This document shows, one piece after another, positions 1-7,205 of a DNA stretch of 64,000 nucleotides (its first letter is position 1; every line of letters starts with the position of its first letter). This DNA comes from Acinetobacter sp. WU_MDCI_Axc73 (GTDB lineage: Bacteria > Pseudomonadota > Gammaproteobacteria > Pseudomonadales > Moraxellaceae). The notes beneath the pieces were generated by a model. It saw only the letters and a program-made list of their open reading frames with translations. It was not told the origin of the DNA and searched no databases. Location of the stretch: assembly GCF_025562455.1 (NCBI RefSeq), contig NZ_JAHPRO010000005.1, forward strand, positions 122,561 to 186,560. Direction: 5' to 3'. The position numbers were made by a program, and so were the translations under genes.

Positions 1-418
1 CCAAAAGATTAACGGCATCTTTTAATGGTACACGCTCTTGCTTGGTGGTTCTTGGATTTACTGCCTTACCTTTTGTCCAGTAATCCCAAAGTACATCGTC
101 ACATTCGTTTTGATACATGATGACAGTGTCGCGAAGTTCGGGTTTTACTTTGCCTGATTGAATTGAGTAAAGCCAAGCGGGCAATTTTCTTAACATTAAA
201 CAGATCATAGTTTGCAAACCACCTTTTGAAGGTATTGTGATTTCCACAATCCCTTTGGCAAACCGCTGTTTTAATTTTACAAATTGTGAAGCCCAATCTA
301 AACCCATACCCTCTACAATAGGTTTCATCGGTGTGTAAGGTTGCCCTTCGTGCTCAACTAAATATAGTTCTGCACTATGGAAAGGCACTGTGATTTGTTG
401 TAAACTCATTGAAGTCAT
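1..418 (-). CDS. Phage antirepressor, P22_AR_N-type N-terminal domain (partial, runs off the left edge)
   Basis: The gene starts at the ATG at 418, preceded by AAAGGA with good spacing, and its 3' end lies outside the window, so about 139 residues are visible. The sequence (MTSMSLQQITVPF, then TPMKPIVEGMGLDW, then IPSKGGLQTMICL and RKLPAWLYSI) is typical of the N-terminal domain of P22-type Ant antirepressors. Such proteins bind and inactivate phage repressors. It lies downstream of the Arc-like gene at 497-649 on the same strand, the arc-ant order of the P22 immI region. The C-terminal effector domain cannot be seen. Confidence 0.8.
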   Translation of the reverse strand, partial: MTSMSLQQITVPFHSAELYLVEHEGQPYTPMKPIVEGMGLDWASQFVKLKQRFAKGIVEITIPSKGGLQTMICLMLRKLPAWLYSIQSGKVKPELRDTVIMYQNECDDVLWDYWTKGKAVNPRTTKQERVPLKDAVNLL

Positions 419-496
419 AACAATTTCCTTTGGTTTGACAATCAATTAAGCTCCGCATCCGCCAAGATTTAGGGGCTTTTTTGTTGCCTGTTGATT

Positions 497-649
497 TCAT
501 GCTTTCGCACTCTGTTTTTCTAAAAATTGCTCAATTGCCTTATTAATCAAATAATTCATTGAGCGCTCTTCTTTTACTGCATTCTCTTTCAATTGCTTAT
601 GCACTTCAGGTCGAATACGAATTGCTACCTGTGTATCTGTGCGTGCCAT
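497..649 (-). CDS. Arc-like ribbon-helix-helix repressor (50 aa)
   Basis: A 50-residue protein beginning MARTDTQVAIRIRPEVHKQL with ATG at 649, preceded by TTGGAGG. Length and pattern (short beta strand VAIRIR, then two helices) match Arc/MetJ ribbon-helix-helix repressors. It is upstream of the antirepressor gene on the same strand and divergent from a Mnt-like gene, so it probably represses the antirepressor transcript as Arc does in P22. The likely binding sites are the three direct repeats at 664-719, which overlap its own promoter. Confidence 0.8.
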   Translation of the reverse strand: MARTDTQVAIRIRPEVHKQLKENAVKEERSMNYLINKAIEQFLEKQSAKA

Positions 650-663
650 TTTAACCTCCAATA

Positions 664-729
664 TAAAGCACCATGATCACATTAAAGCACAGTGATTCAT
701 TGAAGTAAAGCATCGTGATGCAATATTAT
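664..729. promoter_or_regulatory. Divergent arc-ant / mnt promoters with three operator direct repeats
   Basis: Three copies of TAAAGCANNNTGAT lie at 664-677, 683-696 and 706-719. The third also forms a dyad (GCATC..GATGC). On the minus strand a promoter reads TTTACT (704-709), 17 bp, TTTAAT (681-686), pointing at the Arc-like gene. On the plus strand TTGAAG (700-705), 18 bp, TATTAT (724-729) points at the Mnt-like gene. The repeats overlap both promoters, as expected for ribbon-helix-helix operators. Function is inferred. Confidence 0.65.
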
Positions 730-758
730 GAATTCAATATTTCCCATGGCATTTTTGT

Positions 759-1136
759 ATGGCTCGTAATGATCCTCAAATGAATCTTAGAGTTCCTGTT
801 GAGTTAAAAGAAAAGGTTGAGAAGGCAGCATTTGAGAACGGCAGAACTATTACTGCCGAAGCTATATACCGTCTAGAGAAAAGTTTTTATGTGAGTTTCT
901 TTCGCATCACTAAGTTTGATGACATGAAAGAACCTGCCGCATCAATAGAAATAGGGCCCATCACAATCGGGCTATTCCAGTCAAAATACAAAGAAATTGA
1001 ATTGTATGAGATGTCATTAAATTCGTGGATTCTTAGCTACCAAGCAGTGCGATGCTATTTAAGAGATGCAGATGCCAAGCAATTACTAAAACTCGGTTGT
1101 ACCTATAAAGGCTCAAATATTCGAGATCATGAATAA
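759..1136 (+). CDS. Mnt-like ribbon-helix-helix repressor with a C-terminal extension
   Basis: The first residues (MARNDPQMNLRVPVELKEKV) closely resemble P22 Mnt (MARDDPHFNFRMPMEVREKL), followed by the two-helix part of a ribbon-helix-helix fold to about residue 45. Mnt is about 82 residues long, whereas this protein is 125; the last 75 residues are not recognised. It is divergent from arc-ant, as mnt is in P22, so a role in keeping the antirepressor off in lysogeny is likely. No strong ribosome binding site precedes the ATG. It ends at a hairpin terminator. Confidence 0.75.
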   Translation: MARNDPQMNLRVPVELKEKVEKAAFENGRTITAEAIYRLEKSFYVSFFRITKFDDMKEPAASIEIGPITIGLFQSKYKEIELYEMSLNSWILSYQAVRCYLRDADAKQLLKLGCTYKGSNIRDHE

Positions 1137-1156
1137 AAAGCACCCTAGGGTGCTTT
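1137..1156. terminator. Bidirectional terminator between the mnt-like gene and the lipoprotein operon
   Basis: A perfect palindrome AAAGCACCCT/AGGGTGCTTT sits between two convergent genes. It has A/T tracts on both sides, so it could stop transcription from either direction. Confidence 0.65.
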
Positions 1157-1159
1157 ATC

Positions 1160-1717
1160 TTAGTAAGCTATTAATCGCAAAGACTCATAAACTAAATCTT
1201 GTGTTTTTTTAGCTATATCTAATGCGTCATTGCAGTCTTTTTGCGCTATATGTCCGTACTTTTCTACAGATTTTTTATCATTAATGCTCTCAAAATGTTG
1301 GATTTTCCTTACACCTTCATCACACTTCTTGGCTAATATATCTCTTTGTTTTTTTGAGTTTTCAAGTGCTTTCTCAGTATCCTTCTTTTTTTGTTCGATT
1401 CTTTCAGTGTAAGTCCCCGTCAAACCATTAGTGCAAACTATGTCCCATCGCTCTTTAAATAAAGCCTTATCATCAGCACTGTCTTCAAGGCTAGGCGAAA
1501 AGATCACTCCATCGCCAGTATCTATGAATTTTTTAAATCCACCATAGGCACCAAAACTGTTTTTAGCATTAACTTCCCCACAAATTCCATCTAAGTTCTG
1601 GAACTTGGCAGAATCCGGGTCTTTTAATTGACTTTCAACAGCTTTTTTAGCTTGACTTTCTAATTTATTACACCCAACCAAGCCAACTAATAACCATAAA
1701 ATTAATATTTTTTTCAT
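1160..1717 (-). CDS. Prophage lipoprotein, unknown function
   Basis: Starts at the ATG at 1717, which has GAGG at good spacing; an upstream in-frame TTG overlaps the previous gene and is less likely. It begins MKKILILWLLVGLVGC, a lipoprotein signal with lipobox LVGC. The following mature part has 'DPDSAKFQNL', and the C-terminal half is a Lys/Glu-rich coiled coil (KKKDTEKALENSKKQRDILAKK). It is the last gene of a run of exported-protein genes on the minus strand. I do not recognise a function. Confidence 0.7.
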   Translation of the reverse strand: MKKILILWLLVGLVGCNKLESQAKKAVESQLKDPDSAKFQNLDGICGEVNAKNSFGAYGGFKKFIDTGDGVIFSPSLEDSADDKALFKERWDIVCTNGLTGTYTERIEQKKKDTEKALENSKKQRDILAKKCDEGVRKIQHFESINDKKSVEKYGHIAQKDCNDALDIAKKTQDLVYESLRLIAY

Positions 1718-1725
1718 CCCAAACC

Positions 1726-1923
1726 TCAATCGAAAGCCACAGGGCTATTTTTACAAATCTGCTTTACCTTATCATCCGCATTGATATTTTCAGATTTTAG
1801 CTTTGGATATGAATCAATATCTTTGTAGTATTGAATGCCTTTCTCAACACATGAATTATACTTTTTATCGCTACATCCAATTAAACCTACTACTACAACC
1901 AATCCCAACAATAATTTTTTCAT
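1726..1923 (-). CDS. Small prophage lipoprotein
   Basis: A 65-residue protein with an N-terminal hydrophobic segment and lipobox (GLIGC) at about residue 17, followed by a short Lys-rich mature part. It ends 8 bp before the next lipoprotein gene, so the two are probably co-transcribed. No family recognised. Confidence 0.65.
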   Translation of the reverse strand: MKKLLLGLVVVVGLIGCSDKKYNSCVEKGIQYYKDIDSYPKLKSENINADDKVKQICKNSPVAFD

Positions 1924-1933
1924 AATTTAGCTC

Positions 1934-2260
1934 TCAACTTACAATCCAAATAAATATCATCAAAACTATCAAACCTGCGATTCCAGCAGCTACCCACTCT
2001 GATTTAGGGTATCCCCATAGATAATCAGGATTGTTAAAATCTGGCTGACGTTTATTATTTTGAACTGTTTTTTTGTGTGGCTTATAGCTTGAATATGACA
2101 ATCCAGTACCGGGAAGACCAACTGTGGTACGCGTTCCTTTTTTACCCACATTTACTCTGGCACCTTTACCTCCAACTGAAACACTAGAGATGCCTTTCTT
2201 ACCTACATTTAAGCGAACACCCGGTGCTATTTTGAAACTCTTTCTGAAATTAAATCCCAT
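1934..2260 (-). CDS. DUF4236 membrane protein
   Basis: The N-terminal 55 residues (MGFNFRKSFKIAPGVRLNVG, then KGISSVSVGGKGARVNVGKKGTRTT in two blocks, then GLPGTGLSYS) are the glycine/basic repeats of DUF4236. The C-terminus is one transmembrane helix (AAGIAGLIVLMIFIWIVS). This family is common in bacteria and phages; its function is unknown. It lies in a cluster of exported proteins inside the late region of the prophage. Confidence 0.8.
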   Translation of the reverse strand: MGFNFRKSFKIAPGVRLNVGKKGISSVSVGGKGARVNVGKKGTRTTVGLPGTGLSYSSYKPHKKTVQNNKRQPDFNNPDYLWGYPKSEWVAAGIAGLIVLMIFIWIVS

Positions 2261-2269
2261 TTCATCACC

Positions 2270-2446
2270 TTATCTTGAGCAAATTTTTTTTGATGCACTT
2301 ATCGATCCATCATTGCATACAAATTTACTTCCTTGGCAATGACTGATGCCGCCTTTTTTCCCAGAGCATGGTTGTCTTCCTTTACCAGCCTCTGCTGTTG
2401 AAATTGTAAGTAAGCCAACCGTTAAAGCTAAAATAATATTTTTCAT
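2270..2446 (-). CDS. Small exported cysteine-rich protein (58 aa)
   Basis: ATG at 2446, stop at 2272-2270. A signal peptide ([20 protein letters not shown]) is followed by a 38-residue basic mature part ([36 protein letters not shown]) with four cysteines that could form two disulfides. Short secreted proteins of this pattern are frequent in Acinetobacter prophages; I know of no assigned function. Confidence 0.65.
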   Translation of the reverse strand: MKNIILALTVGLLTISTAEAGKGRQPCSGKKGGISHCQGSKFVCNDGSISASKKICSR

Positions 2447-2531
2447 ATAAAACCCCCACTAAATTATTATCTAGTGAGATTAGCTGAATTAAAAACTTAA
2501 ATCTAGCTTAACAAACAGTCGACTCAGAATC

Positions 2532-2870
2532 CTATTTCTTACAAACAAAATGAGCTAAATCACTTTTACTTGAGCCTTCTACTAAATCAAACCATTTTGT
2601 TGGACTCACTCTAATTGCTTTAATAGACCCTTCACCAGTTCCAATTTCACGCATTTTCATTGTTTTGCAGTTGGTTTCTAAACGAGTGTAATCAACAGTT
2701 TCAACACCAACACGTTTATGAAGTGTTGCAATGACATCGCCTTGTTTTTTCTTTTCGATTAAATAGTATTTTCCTTTATCACCTGGAACACTTCTTGGAA
2801 TAAGTGTGTCAGCAGTAGAATAAGTAGAAACTATTAGTCCTAATAGTGCAGTAAATATTATTTTTTTCAC
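2532..2870 (-). CDS. Exported protein, unknown function (112 aa)
   Basis: Starts with GTG at 2870 (GGATTGATTT upstream). A signal peptide of about 20 residues (MKKIIFTALLGLIVSTYSTA) precedes a mature domain with two cysteines. Motifs such as KYYLIEKKKQGDVIATLHKRVG and the final FVCKK are not recognised. It belongs to the moron-like cluster of exported proteins between the tail genes and the antirepressor. Confidence 0.6.
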   Translation of the reverse strand: MKKIIFTALLGLIVSTYSTADTLIPRSVPGDKGKYYLIEKKKQGDVIATLHKRVGVETVDYTRLETNCKTMKMREIGTGEGSIKAIRVSPTKWFDLVEGSSKSDLAHFVCKK

Positions 2871-3017
2871 AAATCAATCCCATATTTTTTGTAATTTGAA
2901 TATAACTAAAGACTCAATATTAAAGCAAGATCAATCAATGAGTCTGAAATGGCCAAGATCAACCGCAATTAACAACAAGCGCTTTCTCATAAGCTTCAGA
3001 GACATTTTCAAAATCTT

Positions 3018-3290
3018 TTAAAGCGCTTTTTCACTATATTCATTAGGTGAAAGCTTAAGCAAAGCAGGCATGTACTGCTTTTTGTACACTTCAGGGTATT
3101 TAGTGCATAAAATCTCACGCTTCTGATTCATAGGCACATCAGAACGATCTAATGTCTCTAGCATCTTCCCTATTCGTTGATCAGCAAGTTCAAATTGTTC
3201 TTTATAAGTATTGTCAGGTACTTTAGTTTCTACTGACTCAGCACATCCACTTAAAGCTATGGCAATTATTGTTAGGATTAAATTTTTCAC
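3018..3290 (-). CDS. Prophage lipoprotein (90 aa)
   Basis: GTG start at 3290. MKNLILTIIAIALSGCAES gives a clear lipobox (LSGC). The mature part is acidic and helical (EQFELADQRIGKMLETLDRSD) with an EILCTKYPEVYKKQYMPALLKL segment. It is the first exported-protein gene of this minus-strand cluster, divergent from higBA. Function unknown. Confidence 0.6.
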   Translation of the reverse strand: MKNLILTIIAIALSGCAESVETKVPDNTYKEQFELADQRIGKMLETLDRSDVPMNQKREILCTKYPEVYKKQYMPALLKLSPNEYSEKAL

Positions 3291-3392
3291 GAAATATCCG
3301 TTTTTATTAACGAATAAAATTTATCAGTTTTGAAGGTTTAAAACCAGCATTTGAGTATTTAGCCCTATTTAAGTTGAGCATTTTATTTACTA

Positions 3393-3421
3393 TTGCAAAT
3401 ATACCCCCATGTCTGTATACT
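3393..3421 (+). promoter_or_regulatory. higBA promoter
   Basis: TTGCAA (3393-3398), a 17-bp spacer and TATACT (3416-3421) form a near-consensus sigma-70 promoter. A transcript would start near 3428, downstream of the far-upstream in-frame ATG (3374), which supports the TTG at 3455 as the toxin start. Confidence 0.7.
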
Positions 3422-3454
3422 GATACTACACACTACACGGATAGAGATGAGCAA

Positions 3455-3736
3455 TTGATTAAGAGTTTTAAGCACAAGGGGTTGCAAGCCTTTTTTGAAG
3501 ATGGCTCAACCGCTGGTATCCAGTCTGCTCACTCTAAAAAATTACGCTTACTTTTAGCTTCACTAAATTCTGCCACCTCAGTTTATGATTTAAAAACACC
3601 ACCAAATTGGCGCTTACATGAACTAAAAGGCAACCTTGAAGGCCACTGGTCTTTAACAGTAAACGGTAATTGGCGTGTAACGTTTAAATTTGAAGATGGT
3701 CATGCATACATCGTGGATTATCAAGACTATCACTAA
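3455..3736 (+). CDS. higB: HigB-type toxin (RelE/HigB mRNA interferase)
   Basis: Read from the TTG at 3455 the protein begins (M)IKSFKHKGLQAFFEDGSTAG, the usual start of HigB toxins, and has 93 residues, the family's size. The motifs WRLHELKGNLEGHWSLTVNG and NWRVTFKFEDG are the conserved core of RelE-superfamily HigB, which cleaves mRNA on the ribosome. The toxin gene precedes the antitoxin gene, the HigBA order. The frame is open upstream to an ATG at 3374, but the predicted promoter lies inside that extension. Confidence 0.85.
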   Translation: MIKSFKHKGLQAFFEDGSTAGIQSAHSKKLRLLLASLNSATSVYDLKTPPNWRLHELKGNLEGHWSLTVNGNWRVTFKFEDGHAYIVDYQDYH

Positions 3737-3765
3737 CTTATCTTTAAGCGCAGGAGTGCTTTAGT

Positions 3766-4050
3766 ATGAAAGTTATGTTTAATGCGCCACACCCTGGTGA
3801 AATTCTTCAAGAATATCTTGAAGGGATTTCGGTTACTGACGCAGCACGAGCATTGGACGTTACTCGTACAAACTTGTCTCGCATCCTCAATGGTCATACT
3901 GGTATATCAGCCGATATGGCGCTTCGTCTCTCAGAAGCCTTAAGTACTTCACCAGAACTCTGGTTAAACTTACAAGTACAGTATGATCTTTGGATTGCTA
4001 GCCAAACTAAACGACCTACAATTCAACATTTAACGCCCGCAACGGCATAA
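3766..4050 (+). CDS. higA: HigA-type antitoxin (XRE family)
   Basis: A 94-residue protein beginning [20 protein letters not shown], with a helix-turn-helix ([21 protein letters not shown]) and the [26 protein letters not shown] motif of HigA/VapI antitoxins. It neutralises HigB and normally represses the shared promoter. It follows higB by 29 bp, with AGGAG upstream, and ends at a terminator. Confidence 0.88.
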   Translation: MKVMFNAPHPGEILQEYLEGISVTDAARALDVTRTNLSRILNGHTGISADMALRLSEALSTSPELWLNLQVQYDLWIASQTKRPTIQHLTPATA

Positions 4051-4055
4051 CGAAT

Positions 4056-4085
4056 AAAGGAGCAAATAAAGTGCTCCTTTTTTTC
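4056..4085 (+). terminator. Terminator of higBA
   Basis: Stem AAAGGAGCA (4056-4064) / TGCTCCTTT (4072-4080) with a 7-nt loop, followed by a T tract. Confidence 0.8.
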
Positions 4086-4101
4086 GCCCATAATTTTTGT
4101 A

Positions 4102-4829
4102 TTACATTTTCTTAAGCGCCCCCCCTAAAAAGACATTATCTATAGCAAAAATGCACTCAACAAAAAGTCCCTTATCCAGATCACAGCCATAAACATCAAA
4201 GTAAACATTGATATCATGCAAGCTCAAACTTTTAGGCGTGATCGAATGTGCTGTGCAAATATAGTCACGCCCCCGACTGATCAAAGAAAAAGCCTCATTG
4301 ATGTATTGACCAATGAAGCTTTTTTCAGGAAGTTTAGGGGCTGAAAGACCTAGGCGTTTGTAGATTTGGCTCGTTTTTTCTTGATCCCACTTGTGGTTTC
4401 GGTATTCGTAGTGCTCAAGGGCTTTCCCACTGCATCTTCAACCTCACTCGCCCGCTCTTTCTCAAGCTGGAATGCTTTGGCTACAATGAATGACACTATT
4501 GGGTTACTTTCAGTCGAGCTTGTACAGATCAGCTCAGCATTCTTTTGAGTGTATTCAAGCGGCTTATCCTTCTCCACTTCAATTCCAGTCCATCCAAGTA
4601 ACAAATGCGACACTGCCCGGTTAAAGCCAAGACCTGATTGTTGTGCTGTCTCATCCGTTACTTCACGATAACCACGAAGCTCTTGCTCAGCCTGCAAGTT
4701 ATTCAGCTCAAGCGTACGATTAAACGATGGTTTACCAGAGCTTGCAATAAGAAGCTTTACATCATCTTTATAGTCAAACCACTTCTGGCTATATTCCGCT
4801 TTTGGTTGCTCTTTGATTTCGATTAGCAT
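4102..4829 (-). CDS. Tail assembly chaperone GT fusion made by -1 frameshifting (candidate)
   Basis: The frame of the tail chaperone ORF (4350-4829) ends at 4350, but the -1 frame is open from the A6 run to a stop at 4102. It adds 90 residues starting TSQIYKRLGLSAPKLPEKSF and containing SLHDINVYFDVYGCDLDKG. Slippage on G-AAA-AAA-C (run at 4379-4374, codons AAA AAA in frame) would give a protein of about 242 residues. Lambda G/GT and most long-tailed siphoviruses make such a fusion at this gene position. The extension has no good start of its own: the only start near it is an internal TTG at 4284 that would cut off its first third. Confidence 0.7.
4350..4829 (-). CDS. Tail assembly chaperone (gpG-like)
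   Basis: A 159-residue protein immediately after the tail tube gene (TAATG overlap, GGAGG upstream). Position, size and a Lys-rich C-terminus ending at the slippery run (GIKKKRAKS) match the zero-frame tail chaperone that binds the tape measure protein during tail assembly. The body (KDDVKLLIASSGKPSFNRTL..) is helical. Primary-sequence identity to gpG is not evident to me; the call rests on gene order and the frameshift signal. Confidence 0.7.
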   Translation of the reverse strand: MLIEIKEQPKAEYSQKWFDYKDDVKLLIASSGKPSFNRTLELNNLQAEQELRGYREVTDETAQQSGLGFNRAVSHLLLGWTGIEVEKDKPLEYTQKNAELICTSSTESNPIVSFIVAKAFQLEKERASEVEDAVGKPLSTTNTETTSGIKKKRAKSTNA

Positions 4830-5755
4830 TATGAACCTCCGCCAACTGCAACAGGCATACGTGTAAGGGTTGGTGCCACGTCTGCCACGGTATAAGCAAA
4901 CTGTGAACTGGTAATCTCAGAGTTTCCTGAGCTCGGCAATGGCGCTGTGACTTGAACCTTAGGTAAGGCCAACACATATTTATTACCATCACTGTCCGCC
5001 ATTGGGATTGAGAGTGCAATTGGTATATTGAGGAACTGCTTTTCATAGAGCAACGATGTGTTTTGCGACCACGCCACGGTAAAGTTACCAGTGCCTCCAG
5101 CAACCATCTCAAGAATCGCGCCAATGTTCAGACCCTTACCCAAACATCGTTGAACCTGCATTGAGTTATCCCAGGTAAAGTGGAACTGTGTAATACACGC
5201 TCCGGCGATCACGGCGCCATCAATCAAAATGTCACCAATCGATACACTGGACATCAAAGGACTCGACATTGCAGAGGTAATGGTACCAGCTGGTGCAGCG
5301 GTCGCTTTAGCGCGGCCCATTCCCATGAAACTAAATGTTGCCGTGATCAAACCATTCTCAGGAACAGTCAGCTTGAACTGATTCGCATGCAGTCCAGAGA
5401 AGGTGTGATAGTCGTTGTTATCTGTAAAGCCACGTAATACAGATAAAGTTTTGCGCGTCGTACCACCAAATGTCAGTACATTGGCGGTCCATGGATTGAA
5501 AGCAACACACTCGAGTAAAGTGTCATAAGCACCGTATTGGAATTCGGTTTCAATGTCCCCTGCATAATCCACCCCAGTGATGTATTGGCCAGATGCGATT
5601 CGGCTGTCTTTGATCGTATTCGATGCTGTTTTGTTGGCATTCGCATTGATTGAACAACTTGTGAACGGCAAAGTTGTTCGTGCAAATGGACTTGGTGTTG
5701 TTCCTACAGTTGCCTCAGGTGCGAACTGTACGAGCTGTTTAGTACCTGAACCCAT
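4829..5755 (-). CDS. Major tail tube protein
   Basis: 308 residues, beginning MGSGTKQLVQFAPEATVGTTP, the pattern of phage tail tube proteins that start with a conserved GT..L...PE..YGT/VGT segment. The body is beta-rich (SGQYITGVDYAGDIETEFQY, TFSFMGMGRA) and the C-terminus is a Gly/Ser tail. It is preceded by a terminator-like hairpin, typical for highly expressed structural genes, and followed by the tail chaperone. It polymerises to form the tube of a siphovirus tail. Confidence 0.8.
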   Translation of the reverse strand: MGSGTKQLVQFAPEATVGTTPSPFARTTLPFTSCSINANANKTASNTIKDSRIASGQYITGVDYAGDIETEFQYGAYDTLLECVAFNPWTANVLTFGGTTRKTLSVLRGFTDNNDYHTFSGLHANQFKLTVPENGLITATFSFMGMGRAKATAAPAGTITSAMSSPLMSSVSIGDILIDGAVIAGACITQFHFTWDNSMQVQRCLGKGLNIGAILEMVAGGTGNFTVAWSQNTSLLYEKQFLNIPIALSIPMADSDGNKYVLALPKVQVTAPLPSSGNSEITSSQFAYTVADVAPTLTRMPVAVGGGS

Positions 5756-5778
5756 TGGTTTCTCCTTGATTTAGGCAT

Positions 5779-5801
5779 AAAAAAACCACCAATGAGGTGG
5801 T
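5779..5801 (-). terminator. Terminator-like hairpin inside the late operon
   Basis: Stem ACCACC (5785-5790) / GGTGGT (5796-5801) with a 5-nt loop and a T7 tract in the minus direction (5779-5784). It lies just upstream of the tail tube gene, so late transcription must read through it. Confidence 0.6.
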
Positions 5802-5873
5802 ATGGGGTTTTAGATTTTTATGGTTTGTAGTCAATATCTACTGATGTGCCAGCAACTATATCAACCCTCCTTA

Positions 5874-6047
5874 TTAAAGTGAGTGACTAAGTGCGGCTTG
5901 AATGTTTTTAGACAATTGATTGGCAGTAACAGTTAACTGAGAAAAAGCCTGATCCATATTTTTGGATATCTGCCCAATTGAAAATCCTAGCTTTGGTTGA
6001 GCTTTTTTAATATTGTCGCTGATTTTTTCAATTTCACTCTTATTCAT
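5874..6047 (-). CDS. Small phage protein (57 aa)
   Basis: ATG at 6047, stop TAA at 5876-5874. The protein MNKSEIEKISDNIKKAQPKL.. is helical and ends SLSHS-like with no recognised domain. It lies between the tail terminator and tail tube genes and overlaps the end of the previous gene's stop region by spacing of one base. Function unknown. Confidence 0.5.
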   Translation of the reverse strand: MNKSEIEKISDNIKKAQPKLGFSIGQISKNMDQAFSQLTVTANQLSKNIQAALSHSL

Positions 6048-6048
6048 A

Positions 6049-6447
6049 TCAGTTCACCCTAAAACTAATAATCACATTATATTGAACAAAGTCAGCATCT
6101 CGACCTGAGTAGACACTTTGACCTTCTAAGCACTCCAGATGCTGAAATGAGAAATACTCAAAATGGGCAAGTAACTTATCACTCAAATCTGTAATAGCCT
6201 TTTCACCAGTATTAGGCCGAGCAAAGCACTGAATCATGATGTTACCAGTACGGCGCGTATTCGGTTGATCTGCCAAACCAGCGATAAAGCTCTGTCCACC
6301 AATAATACTCAACCGGCACCACAATCCAGTATCAGGTACCTTAAAATCGGGTGCATTAGGATAATGGATCCGCTCTTGTGCAATACCATCAAAACTCTGC
6401 ATTCGCCCCACAATGGTCTGCCGAGCTTGTTCAAGTGTCATGGCCAT
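6049..6447 (-). CDS. Tail terminator-like protein (DUF4128)
   Basis: The frame is open further upstream, but ATG at 6447 follows the preceding stop by one base with GGTGGT upstream, giving MAMTLEQARQTIVGRMQSF and 132 residues. The pattern (RIHYPNAPDF, W-RLSIIGGQS, RRTGNIMIQCFARPNTGEKA, QYNVIISFRV) is that of DUF4128 tail completion/terminator proteins, which cap the tail tube at its head-proximal end. It sits between a gp10-like protein and the tail tube gene, the usual order. Confidence 0.75.
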   Translation of the reverse strand: MAMTLEQARQTIVGRMQSFDGIAQERIHYPNAPDFKVPDTGLWCRLSIIGGQSFIAGLADQPNTRRTGNIMIQCFARPNTGEKAITDLSDKLLAHFEYFSFQHLECLEGQSVYSGRDADFVQYNVIISFRVN

Positions 6448-6448
6448 A

Positions 6449-6829
6449 TTAACCACCGTATTTCTGCGTAATGTATGTAAATGTCGTTCGGTAGATGCCC
6501 TGCGGTGCTTGATCAGACCAGCCATTTTCCAAGCGATAGGCATAAGGTAAAGAGTTTGAGATAAAGACTGTCTGAAATGGCTTTAATGCGATTAGGTTTT
6601 GCAGTCCTTTTGAGATTGTGCCAGCACCACTTGAATCTTTTTCACTTGAACTCGCTGTAGCGTCCACAGATCCAATTGATACTCGATGATTACCACGGAA
6701 TGTGCCAGTATCCACCGGACTGGACAACACCACACCTTGAAGCGTTTCAGCAACGATCTTTTTATGAGTTTGAGTCAGGTCTTGTTCAATGACTCGAATA
6801 AATTCAGTCGGTTTGTTTTTCCATGCCAT
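6449..6829 (-). CDS. HK97 gp10-like neck/tail completion protein
   Basis: 126 residues. The motif SSPVDTGTFRGNHRVS and the C-terminal PYAYRLENGWSDQAPQGIYRTT pattern are characteristic of HK97 gp10-type proteins of the head-tail joint. It overlaps the metallopeptidase-like gene upstream by 26 bp and is followed at once by the DUF4128 gene. Confidence 0.78.
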   Translation of the reverse strand: MAWKNKPTEFIRVIEQDLTQTHKKIVAETLQGVVLSSPVDTGTFRGNHRVSIGSVDATASSSEKDSSGAGTISKGLQNLIALKPFQTVFISNSLPYAYRLENGWSDQAPQGIYRTTFTYITQKYGG

Positions 6830-7205
6830 TATTTATCTCGCTTTCTTCAAAGGCATAAAATAGGTCTTGAGCAATGCGCTGAACAGAATATGCTTCAAAC
6901 TCCTTACTCGGTTCGTCTTCACCCATTACTGTGCGCAATCTTTGCCAAATGTGAACAGCTTCATGCAGCAATAATCCATGTATTTGATGAATTGATCTGT
7001 TGTCACACTCACCAAGTTGAACAATTGCAAATTGATAATTGTTGTAAAAACCAACACAGCAATCACCATGTGTATCCATGAATTTTTCGGTATTTTTTAC
7101 ATCGTCGAATAGCAAATCGAATTGATCTTGGTTGCGAACAAGTGTGTATTGCATATGCTGAAAAGGTGTTGATTCCCACTCAGGTATATAGTCATTGCTA
7201 ATCAT
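6804..7205 (-). CDS. Putative zincin metallopeptidase in the neck gene cluster
   Basis: The start is the ATG at 7205, overlapping the previous stop (TGATG) with GAGGAAGG upstream; 133 residues. An HExxH zinc motif (LLLHEAVHIWQ) is followed about 18 residues later by an acidic EFEAYSVQ that could supply the third ligand. The gene is embedded, with overlaps on both sides, among head-tail joining genes. Proteolytic activity and substrate are unknown; it could process a virion protein or be structural. Confidence 0.6.
   Translation of the reverse strand: MISNDYIPEWESTPFQHMQYTLVRNQDQFDLLFDDVKNTEKFMDTHGDCCVGFYNNYQFAIVQLGECDNRSIHQIHGLLLHEAVHIWQRLRTVMGEDEPSKEFEAYSVQRIAQDLFYAFEESEINNGMEKQTD

Noticed and set aside
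5821..5873. Very short frame after AAGGAGG at about 5866
   Set aside because: A good ribosome binding sequence is present but no usable start codon with an open frame follows.
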